In this document: one piece after another, positions 53,524 to 62,378 of the stretch | Layout: each line of letters starts with the position of its first letter | Numbering within the stretch: position 1 is the first letter of the stretch | DNA from: CALLPQ01 sp038531745 | Lineage (GTDB): Bacteria; Pseudomonadota; Alphaproteobacteria; Caulobacterales; Parvularculaceae | Direction: 5' to 3' | Length of the DNA: 64,000 bases | Assembly: GCA_038531745.1 (NCBI GenBank) | Contig: JBCBBJ010000006.1 | Location: 1-64,000, forward strand | The notes under the pieces: model-generated | Told to the model about the DNA's origin: nothing | Seen by the model: only the letters and a program-made list of their open reading frames with translations | Database searches by the model: none | Translations under genes and position numbers: made by a program

Positions 53524-54102
53524 CTAAGCCTGTAAAACCATGAACGCCAAGGGGACCAATCCGCTTGCCAGCACCGTCCCGCTTTTGACCAGCATGCGGG
53601 TTTCGTACCCGGCAAATATGCCGAGCGAGGCCCAAAGCAAAGGAAAGCCAAACGAAACGATCGTCAGGTTTGCTGTGTGTTCCAAACCTGCCATTTTGAA
53701 ACCAGCAAATGCCGCTGTGCATATGGAAAGGGACGCGAGACCGGATATCGGACCAATCAGTAATCCAGCCCAAACCCGAGAGAAGAATGTTCGTATACCA
53801 ACTTTCTCACCGGCGACCGTGCGCGGTGTTATCCGGCGTGGTGCGCTCTTTTCCGTTTTCAGAGCCGTCAGAAGAAACGCACTCATCACGAGAAGGATGA
53901 TCGCAATGATCCCCAACGCTGCGCCCTTGTCGGCGCCGCTCGTGAAAGCCCATGCGATAACAGACATGAAAAGCAACATCCAGCCGAGAGCCAATCGCTG
54001 CCCATTTTTAGGATCGTGCGCCTTCCACGCGGCCCGCAACACCCAAATGCCGCCAGCCGCGCAGAAAAGACCTAAAAGCCGGATCAGAGCAGCACTATCC
54101 AT
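53524..54102 (-). CDS. Membrane protein in the siderophore-uptake operon (DUF3325 plus DUF3649-like fusion?)
   Basis: 192 aa with five to six hydrophobic segments, ATG 54102 two bases after the receptor stop at 54105. The N-terminal half (LGLFCAAGGIWVLRAAW, QRLALGWMLLFMSVIAWAF) looks like the DUF3325 type and the C-terminal half (TFFSRVWAGLLIGPISGLASLSI ... FPLLWASLGIFAGYE, in part) like DUF3649, two small proteins that usually sit beside PepSY and TonB receptor genes. The combined length fits a fusion. This assignment comes from position and general composition. Confidence 0.62.
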   Translation of the reverse strand: MDSAALIRLLGLFCAAGGIWVLRAAWKAHDPKNGQRLALGWMLLFMSVIAWAFTSGADKGAALGIIAIILLVMSAFLLTALKTEKSAPRRITPRTVAGEKVGIRTFFSRVWAGLLIGPISGLASLSICTAAFAGFKMAGLEHTANLTIVSFGFPLLWASLGIFAGYETRMLVKSGTVLASGLVPLAFMVLQA

Positions 54103-54104
54103 CG

Positions 54105-56297
54105 TCAGAACCGGTACGCAACCGTTCCAAGAATGGTCCGCTCTTCCCCAACGAAGCAATCGCCGCGGGAAAGACAGGTTGTGAAAAATTCATTATTCCC
54201 AATGTTCCGCACGTTCAAACTTGCTTCCACACCGTTGTCAAAAGCGTAGCTAACGAGGGCGTCGAAAACAATATACCGATCTGTGACAACGCGTATCGGT
54301 GACGGTGCAAACTGGTTTGTCGCAAGGAACGCGGTGCCGTTACTTTCGTTCTGACCTACAAAGCGGAAGCCAGCGCCTAGCCGGAAACCATCCAGCTGGC
54401 CCGCCGACGGTGACCACAGAGCCCAAAGAGAAGCGGCAGTAGACGGAATACTTGGGCGCGGCAGCGCACCGCCATTCTCGTCAACTTCGTCAGCATCGAG
54501 ATATCTGAAGTCAAAATCAAAGGCGAGATCACCAAGGTTCAGAATACCCTCAACCTCGACACCAGTAGCCTCAATCGTCAGGCCAGGCTGCGTGCTACCG
54601 GTGGCGAGGAAATCCACCAGATTGTCTTCCTCAAGATCAAAATAGGCGACTGCAAGATAGTTTGCTGTACCGGGCGGCTGATATTTGAAGCCGATTTCCA
54701 ACTGCTCGCCGCGCCGCGGTAATAACGGCGTTCCGGCAACGACATCGGTACCAACCGTTGCGCGGAACGACTGCGCGTAGCTGATGTACGGATTGAGCCC
54801 AAAGGGTGTCTTGTAAAGCGCGCCAGCCGTAATCGGGAATTCATTATCTTCTTGATCGGTTGAAGCATCGCGGGAATTCACCGATGAATACCGGATACCG
54901 GCATTCACAATGAGGTTCCCAATGGTCATATTATCAATGATATAAAAATCTGTGGAGACGGTTTCGTCCTCTTGCAAAAAACGCGCCGCATCAAAAACAT
55001 CAGCAGGCGGAATTTCAGAGCCATCATACACCGGATCGAAGATATTAAACGTTGATGGCACCCCGGTCAGTGTGAATGGTACGCCTGAGAGAAAAGCCTG
55101 ATCACTGAAGGTCTCAACATTCTGGTAATTCACCCCGCCAAGAATTTCGTGATTGATGATACCCGTATTAAAGTTGGCTCGCAGACGGGCATCGACAGCA
55201 ATCTGATCAGAGCCCGCGGGGCCACCAAAGAAAGTGCGCCCAAATGTTGGGGTTCCGTCGGCGTTCAGTCTCGGATTGCCGTCACCGGTAAACGAAATCC
55301 ATGACTGAAAGTAATCCGCTTCATTATCGCGGTAGCGGGCCGTCCCTTCAAAGGAAACAATGTCATTGAACTGGTGGGTTGCAAAAATCGTCGCCGTGTA
55401 GGCGCGCGTGTCAAACCGGTTAAAGGCGGGATCCCCCACGAATACGGACGGATCAACCTGTTGAGCAGGGGCATTGGCGCAAACATTGGGTTCGGAAATC
55501 GTCACCTGGTCAGACTGACACGCCGTCGCCGTCAACGGGAGGAACTGTGAGTCCGTATCACTGTTTCGATCTGTGAAATTGAACAGCGCCGTAAAGGATG
55601 TGCGGCCATTATCGTAGGTCAATGAGGGCGCAATGACGATGGCGTCATCATCAACAAAATCAAACTGCGTTCCGCTATCGCGGTAGACACCAACAAAACG
55701 CGCCGTCCACGTACCATCACCGCTTAGGTCAAATCCAAGATCGAGAGAAGCCTGGTACCGCTCAAAGTTACCGGCGGTGCCAAGAAACTCTTTGCCAAGT
55801 TTGTCCTGGCCAGCGATTTTTGACACCGTGCTCACAATACCGCCGGGCGCGGCCTGACCATAGAGGACCGATGCCGGACCTTTCAGCACTTCAACCTGTT
55901 CAAGGGTATAAATGTCCGCCCGGGCGTTATTGAAGAATCCGAAATTGACCTGCAGGTTATCCTGATATTCCGGCGCATCGAGACCGCGAATCGTTGCTGA
56001 ATCGCCGCGCGTGGCGATACCGAACGCGTTGCCTGTTACCCCCGCCGTATAATTCAGCACGTTACTCAGTGTCAGGGCACCGAAGTCCAAAAATTCATCA
56101 GACGTGATGATTGAGACGGACCGCGGTGTTTCCACAATCGGCGTCTCAGACTTTGTTGCCCCAAAACGCTTGGTTTCGCCGATGACAATGATCTGATCTA
56201 TTTCCGCGTCATCACCATTGCCAGAGGACGCGTCCTGCGCGTGCGCGCCCGAAATCGCGAGTGCGGAAAGTGAAACCGAGAACAGAAACCTACGCAT
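54105..56297 (-). CDS. TonB-dependent siderophore receptor
   Basis: Outer-membrane ferric-siderophore receptor, 730 aa from ATG 56297. Signal peptide ends at AHAQDASS (about residue 21). The plug contains ETPRSVSIITSDEFLDFG and IRGLDAPEYQDN and YGQAAPGGIVSTVSK; the barrel ends in TILGTVAYRF with the terminal Phe needed for assembly. Among families it resembles the FhuA/FecA-type siderophore receptors. A Fur-box-like inverted repeat (56354-56368) precedes it. Leads the three-gene operon with the membrane protein and PepSY gene. Confidence 0.92.
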   Translation of the reverse strand: MRRFLFSVSLSALAISGAHAQDASSGNGDDAEIDQIIVIGETKRFGATKSETPIVETPRSVSIITSDEFLDFGALTLSNVLNYTAGVTGNAFGIATRGDSATIRGLDAPEYQDNLQVNFGFFNNARADIYTLEQVEVLKGPASVLYGQAAPGGIVSTVSKIAGQDKLGKEFLGTAGNFERYQASLDLGFDLSGDGTWTARFVGVYRDSGTQFDFVDDDAIVIAPSLTYDNGRTSFTALFNFTDRNSDTDSQFLPLTATACQSDQVTISEPNVCANAPAQQVDPSVFVGDPAFNRFDTRAYTATIFATHQFNDIVSFEGTARYRDNEADYFQSWISFTGDGNPRLNADGTPTFGRTFFGGPAGSDQIAVDARLRANFNTGIINHEILGGVNYQNVETFSDQAFLSGVPFTLTGVPSTFNIFDPVYDGSEIPPADVFDAARFLQEDETVSTDFYIIDNMTIGNLIVNAGIRYSSVNSRDASTDQEDNEFPITAGALYKTPFGLNPYISYAQSFRATVGTDVVAGTPLLPRRGEQLEIGFKYQPPGTANYLAVAYFDLEEDNLVDFLATGSTQPGLTIEATGVEVEGILNLGDLAFDFDFRYLDADEVDENGGALPRPSIPSTAASLWALWSPSAGQLDGFRLGAGFRFVGQNESNGTAFLATNQFAPSPIRVVTDRYIVFDALVSYAFDNGVEASLNVRNIGNNEFFTTCLSRGDCFVGEERTILGTVAYRF

Positions 56298-56353
56298 GGG
56301 ATGACCCTTTTTTGCCCAAAAAAATGGCAATTATCATCCCTTCAACTGAATGT

Positions 56354-56368
56354 AAATGCGAGGCATTT
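56354..56368. promoter_or_regulatory. Possible Fur/iron-regulator operator
   Basis: AAATGC-GAG-GCATTT forms a perfect 6-3-6 inverted repeat 57 bases upstream of the receptor ATG, with nearby AT-rich promoter-like sequence. Fur-type boxes in alphaproteobacteria are often AAATGC/GCATTT-like palindromes. Iron regulation of this operon is inferred. Confidence 0.45.
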
Positions 56369-56507
56369 GCAAATAGGATTTCTTTTTGCTCGTTTCCCCA
56401 TTGCGCCGGCTCGACACAAAAAGGTATTGTTAACGCATTTTCGCTGTGGCGTATCCAAGCCCGGCGTATAGGCGGGTGCAAAAACCGCGTAGTTCTTCGG
56501 CCAAAAC

Positions 56508-56939
56508 TTAAAGCAGACCGAGCTCCGCCAATTCCTGCTGCAAGTGGGCTGGTACGTCTTTACCGTTCGTTTCCGCGAGATCGCGCGGCGCGTCTTCCGG
56601 TTTGAGATACCGCCAGCCCTGAAACGACCGGCGCAATTGCGGTGCGGTGCGGATAACATCAGGCTTCATGAGGAGTGCGGTGCGCGCAATACCATCCTGG
56701 CCGGTGACCCGTTCGATACGGGTGATTTCCTGACGGCACAACACAACGCCCTTGATGACCCAATAAATCGAACCGCCGTCAAGAAGCTCCAATTCGCGGC
56801 GCGGATGCATGCGGGTCACATGGTCGTGTACGGCGCCAAATCCGCGATGTTTATTTAATGAAACCCGTGACTTAACCCACGCCTCTTGATCCTCCACACT
56901 GGGGGTCCCGACGCTCAGTTTCACAAGATGTATCGTCAT
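56508..56939 (-). CDS. DUF1489 family protein
   Basis: 143-aa alphaproteobacterial protein of unknown function, start ATG 56939 with GAGGTG upstream. Recognised by TIHLVKLSVGTPSVEDQEAW, SIYWVIKGVVLCRQEITRIE and LMKPDVIRTAPQLRRSFQGWRYL. No membrane segment. Downstream of the lysozyme-like gene (57018) on the same strand, ends before the TonB receptor region. Confidence 0.9.
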   Translation of the reverse strand: MTIHLVKLSVGTPSVEDQEAWVKSRVSLNKHRGFGAVHDHVTRMHPRRELELLDGGSIYWVIKGVVLCRQEITRIERVTGQDGIARTALLMKPDVIRTAPQLRRSFQGWRYLKPEDAPRDLAETNGKDVPAHLQQELAELGLL

Positions 56940-57017
56940 GGGCACCTCATCAAACACAACCCGCTCGCCGCGCCGGTCAAGAAGCGGCGCCGTCAGCTTT
57001 TGTTTACTTAAACGAGA

Positions 57018-58019
57018 CTATTGGGCGATTCGGATGCGTGAAAGTTCGCGCGCGCGGTTACGCTTCAAATCATGACGCACCGAGCGTTTTACGAGCACGT
57101 AGAAAAGAAGATAACAGGTCGCCGCACCCACCGCCGCGAGCCACATGGGCAAATGCTCAAATAGAACCGCCATCCGCTCATAGCCCAGCCCGAATTGGGC
57201 GGCGAGGCCTGGAAACTGCTGCGCCACGAAAAGAACACCGCCAAAGGAGGTCAACCCGAACGCCAGCAAACCGGCCAGGGCCGCGCCGATGGTCACGCCC
57301 ATATCGGCATATTCCTCCGACTTGGAGATGATCATTTTTGTGGGGTCACCGGAAAGCGACTGGGTTGCGGCGTACAGCGCCCGGGCCCGGGCCGCCTGCT
57401 CCTCCGGAGAGAGGCCAGCCTTGGCGGCGTCGGTAATGTCTTCAAAATCGGCAAGCGCAGCGCTGACGTCTGACGAGGCCGCGCCAATTTCCAGCTCGCA
57501 TTCCCCCGCCGGGGCAACATCACTGGTGGGCACCACAAGCGAGGCATCGGTGGGCATCAAAAACAGGGATTTTTCCGCTGCCCGCCGGCGCACCAGCCCG
57601 TCAAGCACAACGAGTTCCCCATTCACCTTGGCTCTCGTCCACATTTCAAACGCCGCCGCAGCGCCAAGCTTGTCGCCCTCATTGAGTTTGCGCATCACCG
57701 TGGAGCGCCGCCAATTTGCCTCCCCGATATTAAAGATCAGCGAGACCAGCGCATCGTGCTCATTCTGATTAAGGGGTGCACGCACGGTTTCGGCGAGGAG
57801 CTGTTCCAACGGATTTACATCATCGCGCAGCATCTGCTCGGCATCTGATTCGGTGACGCTCATCCCATGGCGGGCGGTCTTAGTGTGGCCATAGCCCACC
57901 GACCATTGCTCACTGGGGGCGTAGTGGGCAGCCATCCGCAAGCCCTCATACCCCTTGATGAGATTCAACCCGGTTTCACCCGTTTTCATACCAAACCCAC
58001 GCAACCTCTCTGCATCCAT
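57018..58019 (-). CDS. GH24 lysozyme-like protein with C-terminal membrane domain
   Basis: Phage-type lysozyme domain (about residues 12-150) fused to a linker and a C-terminal part with two membrane segments (about 232-255 and 290-315). Catalytic Glu is kept in KGYEGLRM, the Thr position is Ser in SVGYGHTKT, but the catalytic Asp nine residues after the Glu is Ala (EGLRMAAHYA). Activity may be altered or lost. No holin, spanin or other phage gene is nearby, so a cell-envelope role rather than a prophage remnant is likely. Start ATG 58019 (alternative 57989). Confidence 0.8.
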   Translation of the reverse strand: MDAERLRGFGMKTGETGLNLIKGYEGLRMAAHYAPSEQWSVGYGHTKTARHGMSVTESDAEQMLRDDVNPLEQLLAETVRAPLNQNEHDALVSLIFNIGEANWRRSTVMRKLNEGDKLGAAAAFEMWTRAKVNGELVVLDGLVRRRAAEKSLFLMPTDASLVVPTSDVAPAGECELEIGAASSDVSAALADFEDITDAAKAGLSPEEQAARARALYAATQSLSGDPTKMIISKSEEYADMGVTIGAALAGLLAFGLTSFGGVLFVAQQFPGLAAQFGLGYERMAVLFEHLPMWLAAVGAATCYLLFYVLVKRSVRHDLKRNRARELSRIRIAQ

Positions 58020-58227
58020 AGAAAATTACCACTTTCCGGACTGTAATGGTAGCCCGCTGGCACTTTGCGCCGGTCATGGCGATGCATCTGTGTTAATTCG
58101 GCACGCCGCCGGCGAGAGACGCGCGCGAACTGGGATATTTAGCAGGAATTCACATCGCCTGTGGCACGAAATTTGGTATGTTTAAGACGAGGTAGAGCCC
58201 GAATAGCGGGCCGTATGAGGTAGGGTT

Positions 58228-58473
58228 ATGGGTAATGGTGCGGCGAATATTGTGGCCGCGTTGATCATCGCTTCGGCAATTGTGGGCAGTAATCTGCTCG
58301 ACGGTGGACGCAAATCCGACGGTCCACCCGCCACCGAAGACGAGTTCGACGCCTGGTTTGCCCGAGCCGTGGGCGATATCCGCAACGATATTGTTGTCAA
58401 TTGCGGCTGTTGTGGTGAGGGCGAGGGCAGCGGTGCCCCGGCTGCCAAAAGGATACCCACCCGGTCTTTTTAG
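58228..58473 (+). CDS. Small hypothetical protein with N-terminal hydrophobic segment
   Basis: 81 aa with GAGGTAGGG upstream of ATG 58228. AANIVAALIIASAIVGSNLL (residues about 5-24) is a membrane or signal segment; then DEFDAWFARAVGDIRNDI and NCGCCGEGEGSG with three cysteines. No family recognised. It ends 50 bases before the start of the proline-rich PEP-CTERM-like gene, which is in a different frame and lacks a signal peptide; a frameshift joining the two is possible but unproven. Confidence 0.55.
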   Translation: MGNGAANIVAALIIASAIVGSNLLDGGRKSDGPPATEDEFDAWFARAVGDIRNDIVVNCGCCGEGEGSGAPAAKRIPTRSF

Positions 58474-58523
58474 GTCCCCGCCCGGTTCCACGACGGATCG
58501 CCGCTTATTTGCCAGGCGATTTC

Positions 58524-59108
58524 ATGGAGGCGCGGCGGGTTCCCGATCCGGTCAGTGACAGTGTCGTCGGCCCAGATATAACGCCTGTGCCCCCACTGAA
58601 TGTGGGGTTCGTGCCGCCGGGCACCGTGCCAACGGCATTCCCGCCAGAATTCCCAACGTTTTTGCCGCCGGGCTTTCCGGTACCGCCAACCGTAATCGTC
58701 CCGCCGCCCTTTGTGCCGCCGGGCAATCCAACGGGCCCGGATGATCCAGAGGGGCCAGACGGGCCCGATGGACCTGATGGTCCGGGCGACCCCAATAATC
58801 CCGGAGACCCCAATAATCCCGGAGACCCCAATAATCCCGGCGACCCAAGTGATCCCGATAATCCGCGGCCGGAAAACCCCGGCCCTGATGGGCCTGCGCC
58901 GGATGATCCCGATGAGCCAACGCCGGAAGGGCCCGATCCGGAGGGGCCACCACCCGGTGATGAGGACACCGGCGATACGCCGCCCGATGGTCCCGACCCC
59001 GAGGGCCCGCCGCCCACAGATGTGCCAGAACCATCTTTCTTTGCGATCCTTTTCGCGGCGGGTCTTGTTGGGCTTTATGCTTGGCGGCGCGAACGGGCCA
59101 AAGCCTAG
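58524..59108 (+). CDS. Proline/glycine/aspartate-rich protein with PEP-CTERM-like sorting tail
   Basis: About 194 aa (ATG 58524; TTG 58509 also possible). Residues about 40-170 are nearly all Pro, Gly, Asp, Asn and Glu in collagen-like PxG and DPNNPG repeats. The C-terminus is VPEPSFFAILFAAGLVGLYA then WRRERAKA: a VPEP motif, one membrane segment and a basic end, the PEP-CTERM signal recognised by exosortase. No signal peptide starts this frame, which opens only at 58419. No exosortase gene is in the window. Probably an extracellular-matrix or surface protein if intact. Confidence 0.65.
   Translation: MEARRVPDPVSDSVVGPDITPVPPLNVGFVPPGTVPTAFPPEFPTFLPPGFPVPPTVIVPPPFVPPGNPTGPDDPEGPDGPDGPDGPGDPNNPGDPNNPGDPNNPGDPSDPDNPRPENPGPDGPAPDDPDEPTPEGPDPEGPPPGDEDTGDTPPDGPDPEGPPPTDVPEPSFFAILFAAGLVGLYAWRRERAKA
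58788..58841 (+). repeat. Three perfect 18-bp units encoding DPNNPG
   Basis: GACCCCAATAATCCCGGA is repeated at 58788, 58806 and 58824 (last base of the third unit differs), then a diverged copy at 58842. The repeat keeps the reading frame of the proline-rich gene and can change length by slippage without breaking it. Confidence 0.9.
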
Positions 59109-59298
59109 CGCTCTTTGAAAGTCCGGCTCTTTTCCAACGCTTGCCGCGTGAAGTGCCGTCCTTTGAGTGGGTTGCTTGCGCGGCCTCCTTAGAGTGTGAC
59201 CGAAAAAACAGTGCTTTGCCGCCTAACGGCTTGCGCGAAACCGTCCATTCATCTGTGATGGCTATTCAACTGTTTCGTTCAGCCGAGGACCATACACT

Positions 59299-60873
59299 AT
59301 GCCCGTCTTTTCTCGATCACGGCTTTCCGCCGCCTTAATGGCGTTGACCGTGCCGTTTGTTGCCCCAAACCAAATTGACGCCAGGGCGCAAAGCCCGGCG
59401 GCATCCGCACCCATGGCCGATAAAATGGCGTCGGTGGAAAAAGAAAAAGCCGAACCCCGCCGGTTTGTCAGCGAGCACGCGCTGATCCTTGGAGACGAAG
59501 AGATCGCCTTTACCGCCATCGCCGGTGAGACATTTATCAAAAACGCGAAGGGCGACGATATCGCGTCGATTTTTTCCACATCCTATATTGCCAAGGGCCA
59601 TGATGATCCGCGCACGCGGCCCGTTGCCTTTGTGTTCAATGGGGGGCCGGGCTCTGCGTCGCTTTGGCTGCATATGGGTGTCTTTGGCCCCAAACGCCTG
59701 CAACTGCCCGTGGATGAGGACGGCAATCCGCTTGATGATGGTGCCCCGCCCTATGACATGCAGGAAAATCCGTACTCGGCGCTTGATGTGGCCGATCTTG
59801 TTTTTGTTGACCCGGTGGGCACCGGGTTCAGCAAGGCGTTGGGCGATGAAGACCCCGAACAATTCTGGGGCGTCACAGCCGATGCAAAATCCCTGCGTGA
59901 GTTTATCCGGTTATGGCTGACCGAACATCGACGCTGGAACTCGCCAAAATATCTCATGGGCGAAAGCTATGGCACAACGCGTATTGCGGCGCTCGTCAAT
60001 GAATTGGAGGGCGGGCTTACCGATATTGCCATCAATGGGGCTGTGCTGATTTCCGTTGTCCTGAATTTTAATCTCGATGACACCGTACCCGGCAATGCGG
60101 CGGGCTATGCGGGACTGTTGCCAACCTATGCGGCAACCGCGTGGTACCATGATCAAATTGACCGAGCGCGTTGGGACAATGATCTTGAAAAATTCCTTGG
60201 TGAGGTGCGCGAATTTGCCATTGATGATTATGTGCCGGGCCTGATGCGTGGGCGGGATCTGCCCTCGGATCAACGCGATAGCATGGCCAATGCGCTCTCG
60301 GGTTATATTGGTCTTGACCCTGACTATCTTGTTCGCTCCCATCTCACCGTACGTCTTCAGCCCTTTATGCGTGAACTTCTGCGCGATCAGGGCATTTCCG
60401 TGGGTCGTCTCGACAGCCGCTTTACCGGGGTGGAGGCCGACGGTGTTGGTCAAAACCCGGAATTTGACCCCTCCTTTTACGGAATTGATGCGGGCTATAC
60501 CGCCGCTATGCTCGATTATTTCACCCGCGATCTGGCGGTGGATATGATTGATCCGTACACAACTATTGGCGGGGTGCGCAATTGGGATTGGGCAACACGG
60601 GAGGCCGGCGGTAGCCGGTCATTCCTGAACGTTGCGCCCTATCTGGAGCGGGCCATGCGTCAAAACAAAGATCTGCGGATCCTTGCAGCCAATGGCTATT
60701 ACGACCACGCAACGCCGTTTTTTGCCACGGAACTGACCTTTAACCAGCCGGGCTTTGACGCCGACCGGGTATCCCTGACCTATTATGAGGCGGGGCATAT
60801 GATGTATATCCACGGGCCGTCGTTGGAAAAACTCGCCGAAGATGTGCGCCAGTTTATCCGCGATGGCGAGTAA
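59299..60873 (+). CDS. Secreted S10 serine carboxypeptidase-like protein
   Basis: Alpha/beta-hydrolase serine carboxypeptidase, 524 aa. Signal sequence (about 1-30), then NGGPGSASLWLHMG forming the oxyanion region near 114, nucleophile in MGESYGTTR near 222, Asp in NGYYDHATPF near 455, and His in YEAGHMMYIHG near 491. GAGGA precedes ATG 59299. Substrate specificity not known. Its 3' end is antisense to the unknown open frame at 60619-61557. Confidence 0.88.
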   Translation: MPVFSRSRLSAALMALTVPFVAPNQIDARAQSPAASAPMADKMASVEKEKAEPRRFVSEHALILGDEEIAFTAIAGETFIKNAKGDDIASIFSTSYIAKGHDDPRTRPVAFVFNGGPGSASLWLHMGVFGPKRLQLPVDEDGNPLDDGAPPYDMQENPYSALDVADLVFVDPVGTGFSKALGDEDPEQFWGVTADAKSLREFIRLWLTEHRRWNSPKYLMGESYGTTRIAALVNELEGGLTDIAINGAVLISVVLNFNLDDTVPGNAAGYAGLLPTYAATAWYHDQIDRARWDNDLEKFLGEVREFAIDDYVPGLMRGRDLPSDQRDSMANALSGYIGLDPDYLVRSHLTVRLQPFMRELLRDQGISVGRLDSRFTGVEADGVGQNPEFDPSFYGIDAGYTAAMLDYFTRDLAVDMIDPYTTIGGVRNWDWATREAGGSRSFLNVAPYLERAMRQNKDLRILAANGYYDHATPFFATELTFNQPGFDADRVSLTYYEAGHMMYIHGPSLEKLAEDVRQFIRDGE

Positions 60874-61557
60874 TCCGCGCCATTGGGAATATGGGTTCAG
60901 ACAGCCCAGTGGACCAGGCAAAACAGGTGACCCGGAAAGACAGCAATAGATCGCCTTGCCCTCGGGCGAAGACCCGGGGGCTGTGTCAACAGCGTTAATG
61001 CTGACGCACAAACCATCTTTTGGGGGTGGCACGTTGACCTTGGGGCCCGGCACATATGCCAAAATTGATAATTGATCGGTACAAAGATCAGTGAGTTGAA
61101 GCCATTGACTCAGTTCTGTCTTCACCGTTTCTAGGTCATCACAGGGGATCAGAACCTCTTGGTCAACGCCGCCAAACCGCAAATGCCGATCCCGCTGGAT
61201 CAGGGCCTTGCCCTTCGCCTCAAGGTGGTTGGTCATGACCAGAATACCAAATTCGTCCGTAAGCCCCTTAACTGGAGAGCCGATCCGCTCGCGCGCCGGG
61301 CCATGGCCCACACAATGATCCCTGGGATCTCTGGCTTTGCGCTGGCGCTTTGCCACGGGCCAAAAGGCATAATCCATCAGCCGGCAGGCGATCACTGTGA
61401 GCCGCGAAAAAGCAAAGACGAGAATAAGACCAAGATCGCTTTTAACGGACCCGAGGACGCCCAAGCGATCGCGCAGCACAAGGCTGAGCGCCAGGCAGAT
61501 ATCGGCCAGATGTAAAAGCTGACCCAGACGGTCGTCGGATTGAGAAGTGGTTACCAT
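60619..61557 (-). CDS. Hypothetical protein, C-terminal part antisense to the S10 gene
   Basis: Frame of 312 codons on the minus strand. Residues 1-228 lie in otherwise gene-free DNA and have coding-like codon use, with hydrophobic N-terminal LADICLALSLVLRD and a central domain (LIQRDRHLRFGGVDQEVLIPCDDLETVK is split here). The last 85 residues are the antisense of the S10 gene and are surely not ancestral. Most likely the original stop was lost by a frameshift or stop mutation near 60880. No family recognised. Confidence 0.45.
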   Translation of the reverse strand: MVTTSQSDDRLGQLLHLADICLALSLVLRDRLGVLGSVKSDLGLILVFAFSRLTVIACRLMDYAFWPVAKRQRKARDPRDHCVGHGPARERIGSPVKGLTDEFGILVMTNHLEAKGKALIQRDRHLRFGGVDQEVLIPCDDLETVKTELSQWLQLTDLCTDQLSILAYVPGPKVNVPPPKDGLCVSINAVDTAPGSSPEGKAIYCCLSGSPVLPGPLGCLNPYSQWRGLLAIADKLAHIFGEFFQRRPVDIHHMPRLIIGQGYPVGVKARLVKGQFRGKKRRCVVVIAIGCKDPQIFVLTHGPLQIGRNVQE

Positions 61558-61665
61558 GCGGGAAGGCTAACCCGGTTGGTGATGGTGGGGGATAACTATC
61601 CCCGGAATTTTCCGCCAATGCCGGGCCCGTGGCGAGCGGTCATGACGCTTTGGCGGCCAAAATCC

Positions 61666-62037
61666 CTAATGGTGGATGACAATGCGGGCGCTGCGCGCCG
61701 CCGCTGGAATCACCAATGTTTCGGCTAGGGTGACCCCGCAGGTGAGCGATACCGTGCTGCGCCCGTCAGCGTCCGTGTGTTGGGCGATCGTCTCGTTACC
61801 GCAATCCACAAAACTGCCCGCCTGGGTTTCCAGCACAAAAGCCCAGCCGGGCGGGGCCATCACATGAACAGAATCGATAACCCCGCCCCGGTTTTCGCCT
61901 GCAGCAACACCGCCCGCAGCACGCGAGGCAAGATCACGGGGGTCATGGGTTTCGCCCGGCGTTTGGGCCATTGCGCCAATCCCCACCATCAGGGCGAGAC
62001 CCGCCGCAACAGCCAACTGGCCGGCACGCGCAACCAT
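61666..62037 (-). CDS. Small secreted hypothetical protein
   Basis: 123 aa from ATG 62037, with a signal peptide LAVAAGLALMVGIGAMAQ (about residues 8-25). An upstream in-frame start (62139) would add a basic 34-residue region. After the signal: FVLETQAGSFVDCGNET and STVSLTCGVTLAETL, whose two cysteines could form a disulfide. No named domain. The shared region with the ATP-grasp-like gene downstream is about 340 bases. Confidence 0.6.
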   Translation of the reverse strand: MVARAGQLAVAAGLALMVGIGAMAQTPGETHDPRDLASRAAGGVAAGENRGGVIDSVHVMAPPGWAFVLETQAGSFVDCGNETIAQHTDADGRSTVSLTCGVTLAETLVIPAAARSARIVIHH

Positions 62038-62378
62038 CCCAATGGGCGCCCCGAAAGGGTGTTGACCGCCCTGCTCGCCCCGTTTGCGCTGGCGAAGCCT
62101 GTTAAGACCTTGTTTACTTTCGGCACACATGCCCCCCACCAGCGCAAGGGCCGGGCCGAAACCGCGAAAAGAGGCCTGATTTCTTCACCGCCCGGCCCTG
62201 TCGCGTAGACGTTACCACGCGCGAGGCAGATGCCAGTGGCACGCCGCCGCAAATTCGACTAACTTTTTGTTAAAGATGAACTAAGGGTCGCGATGGGTCT
62301 ATGGGCACAAATGTGCACAGGCCGCGTCTTTTAGGGCACCAGGCTGAGGCGGAGACCTTAAATCGAGGGAACGAGACC
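62038..62378. other. Divergent intergenic region without a supported gene
   Basis: Between the small secreted protein (minus) and the ATP-grasp-like gene (plus). I see an AT-rich patch around 62258-62290 and a GAGGGA ribosome-binding site for the gene at 62379. No RNA gene, hairpin with U tail or clear promoter pair could be supported. Confidence 0.4.

Noticed and set aside
57018..58019. Prophage remnant inferred from the lysozyme
   Set aside because: No integrase, capsid, tail or holin genes within several kilobases, and the protein has a membrane tail not usual in phage.
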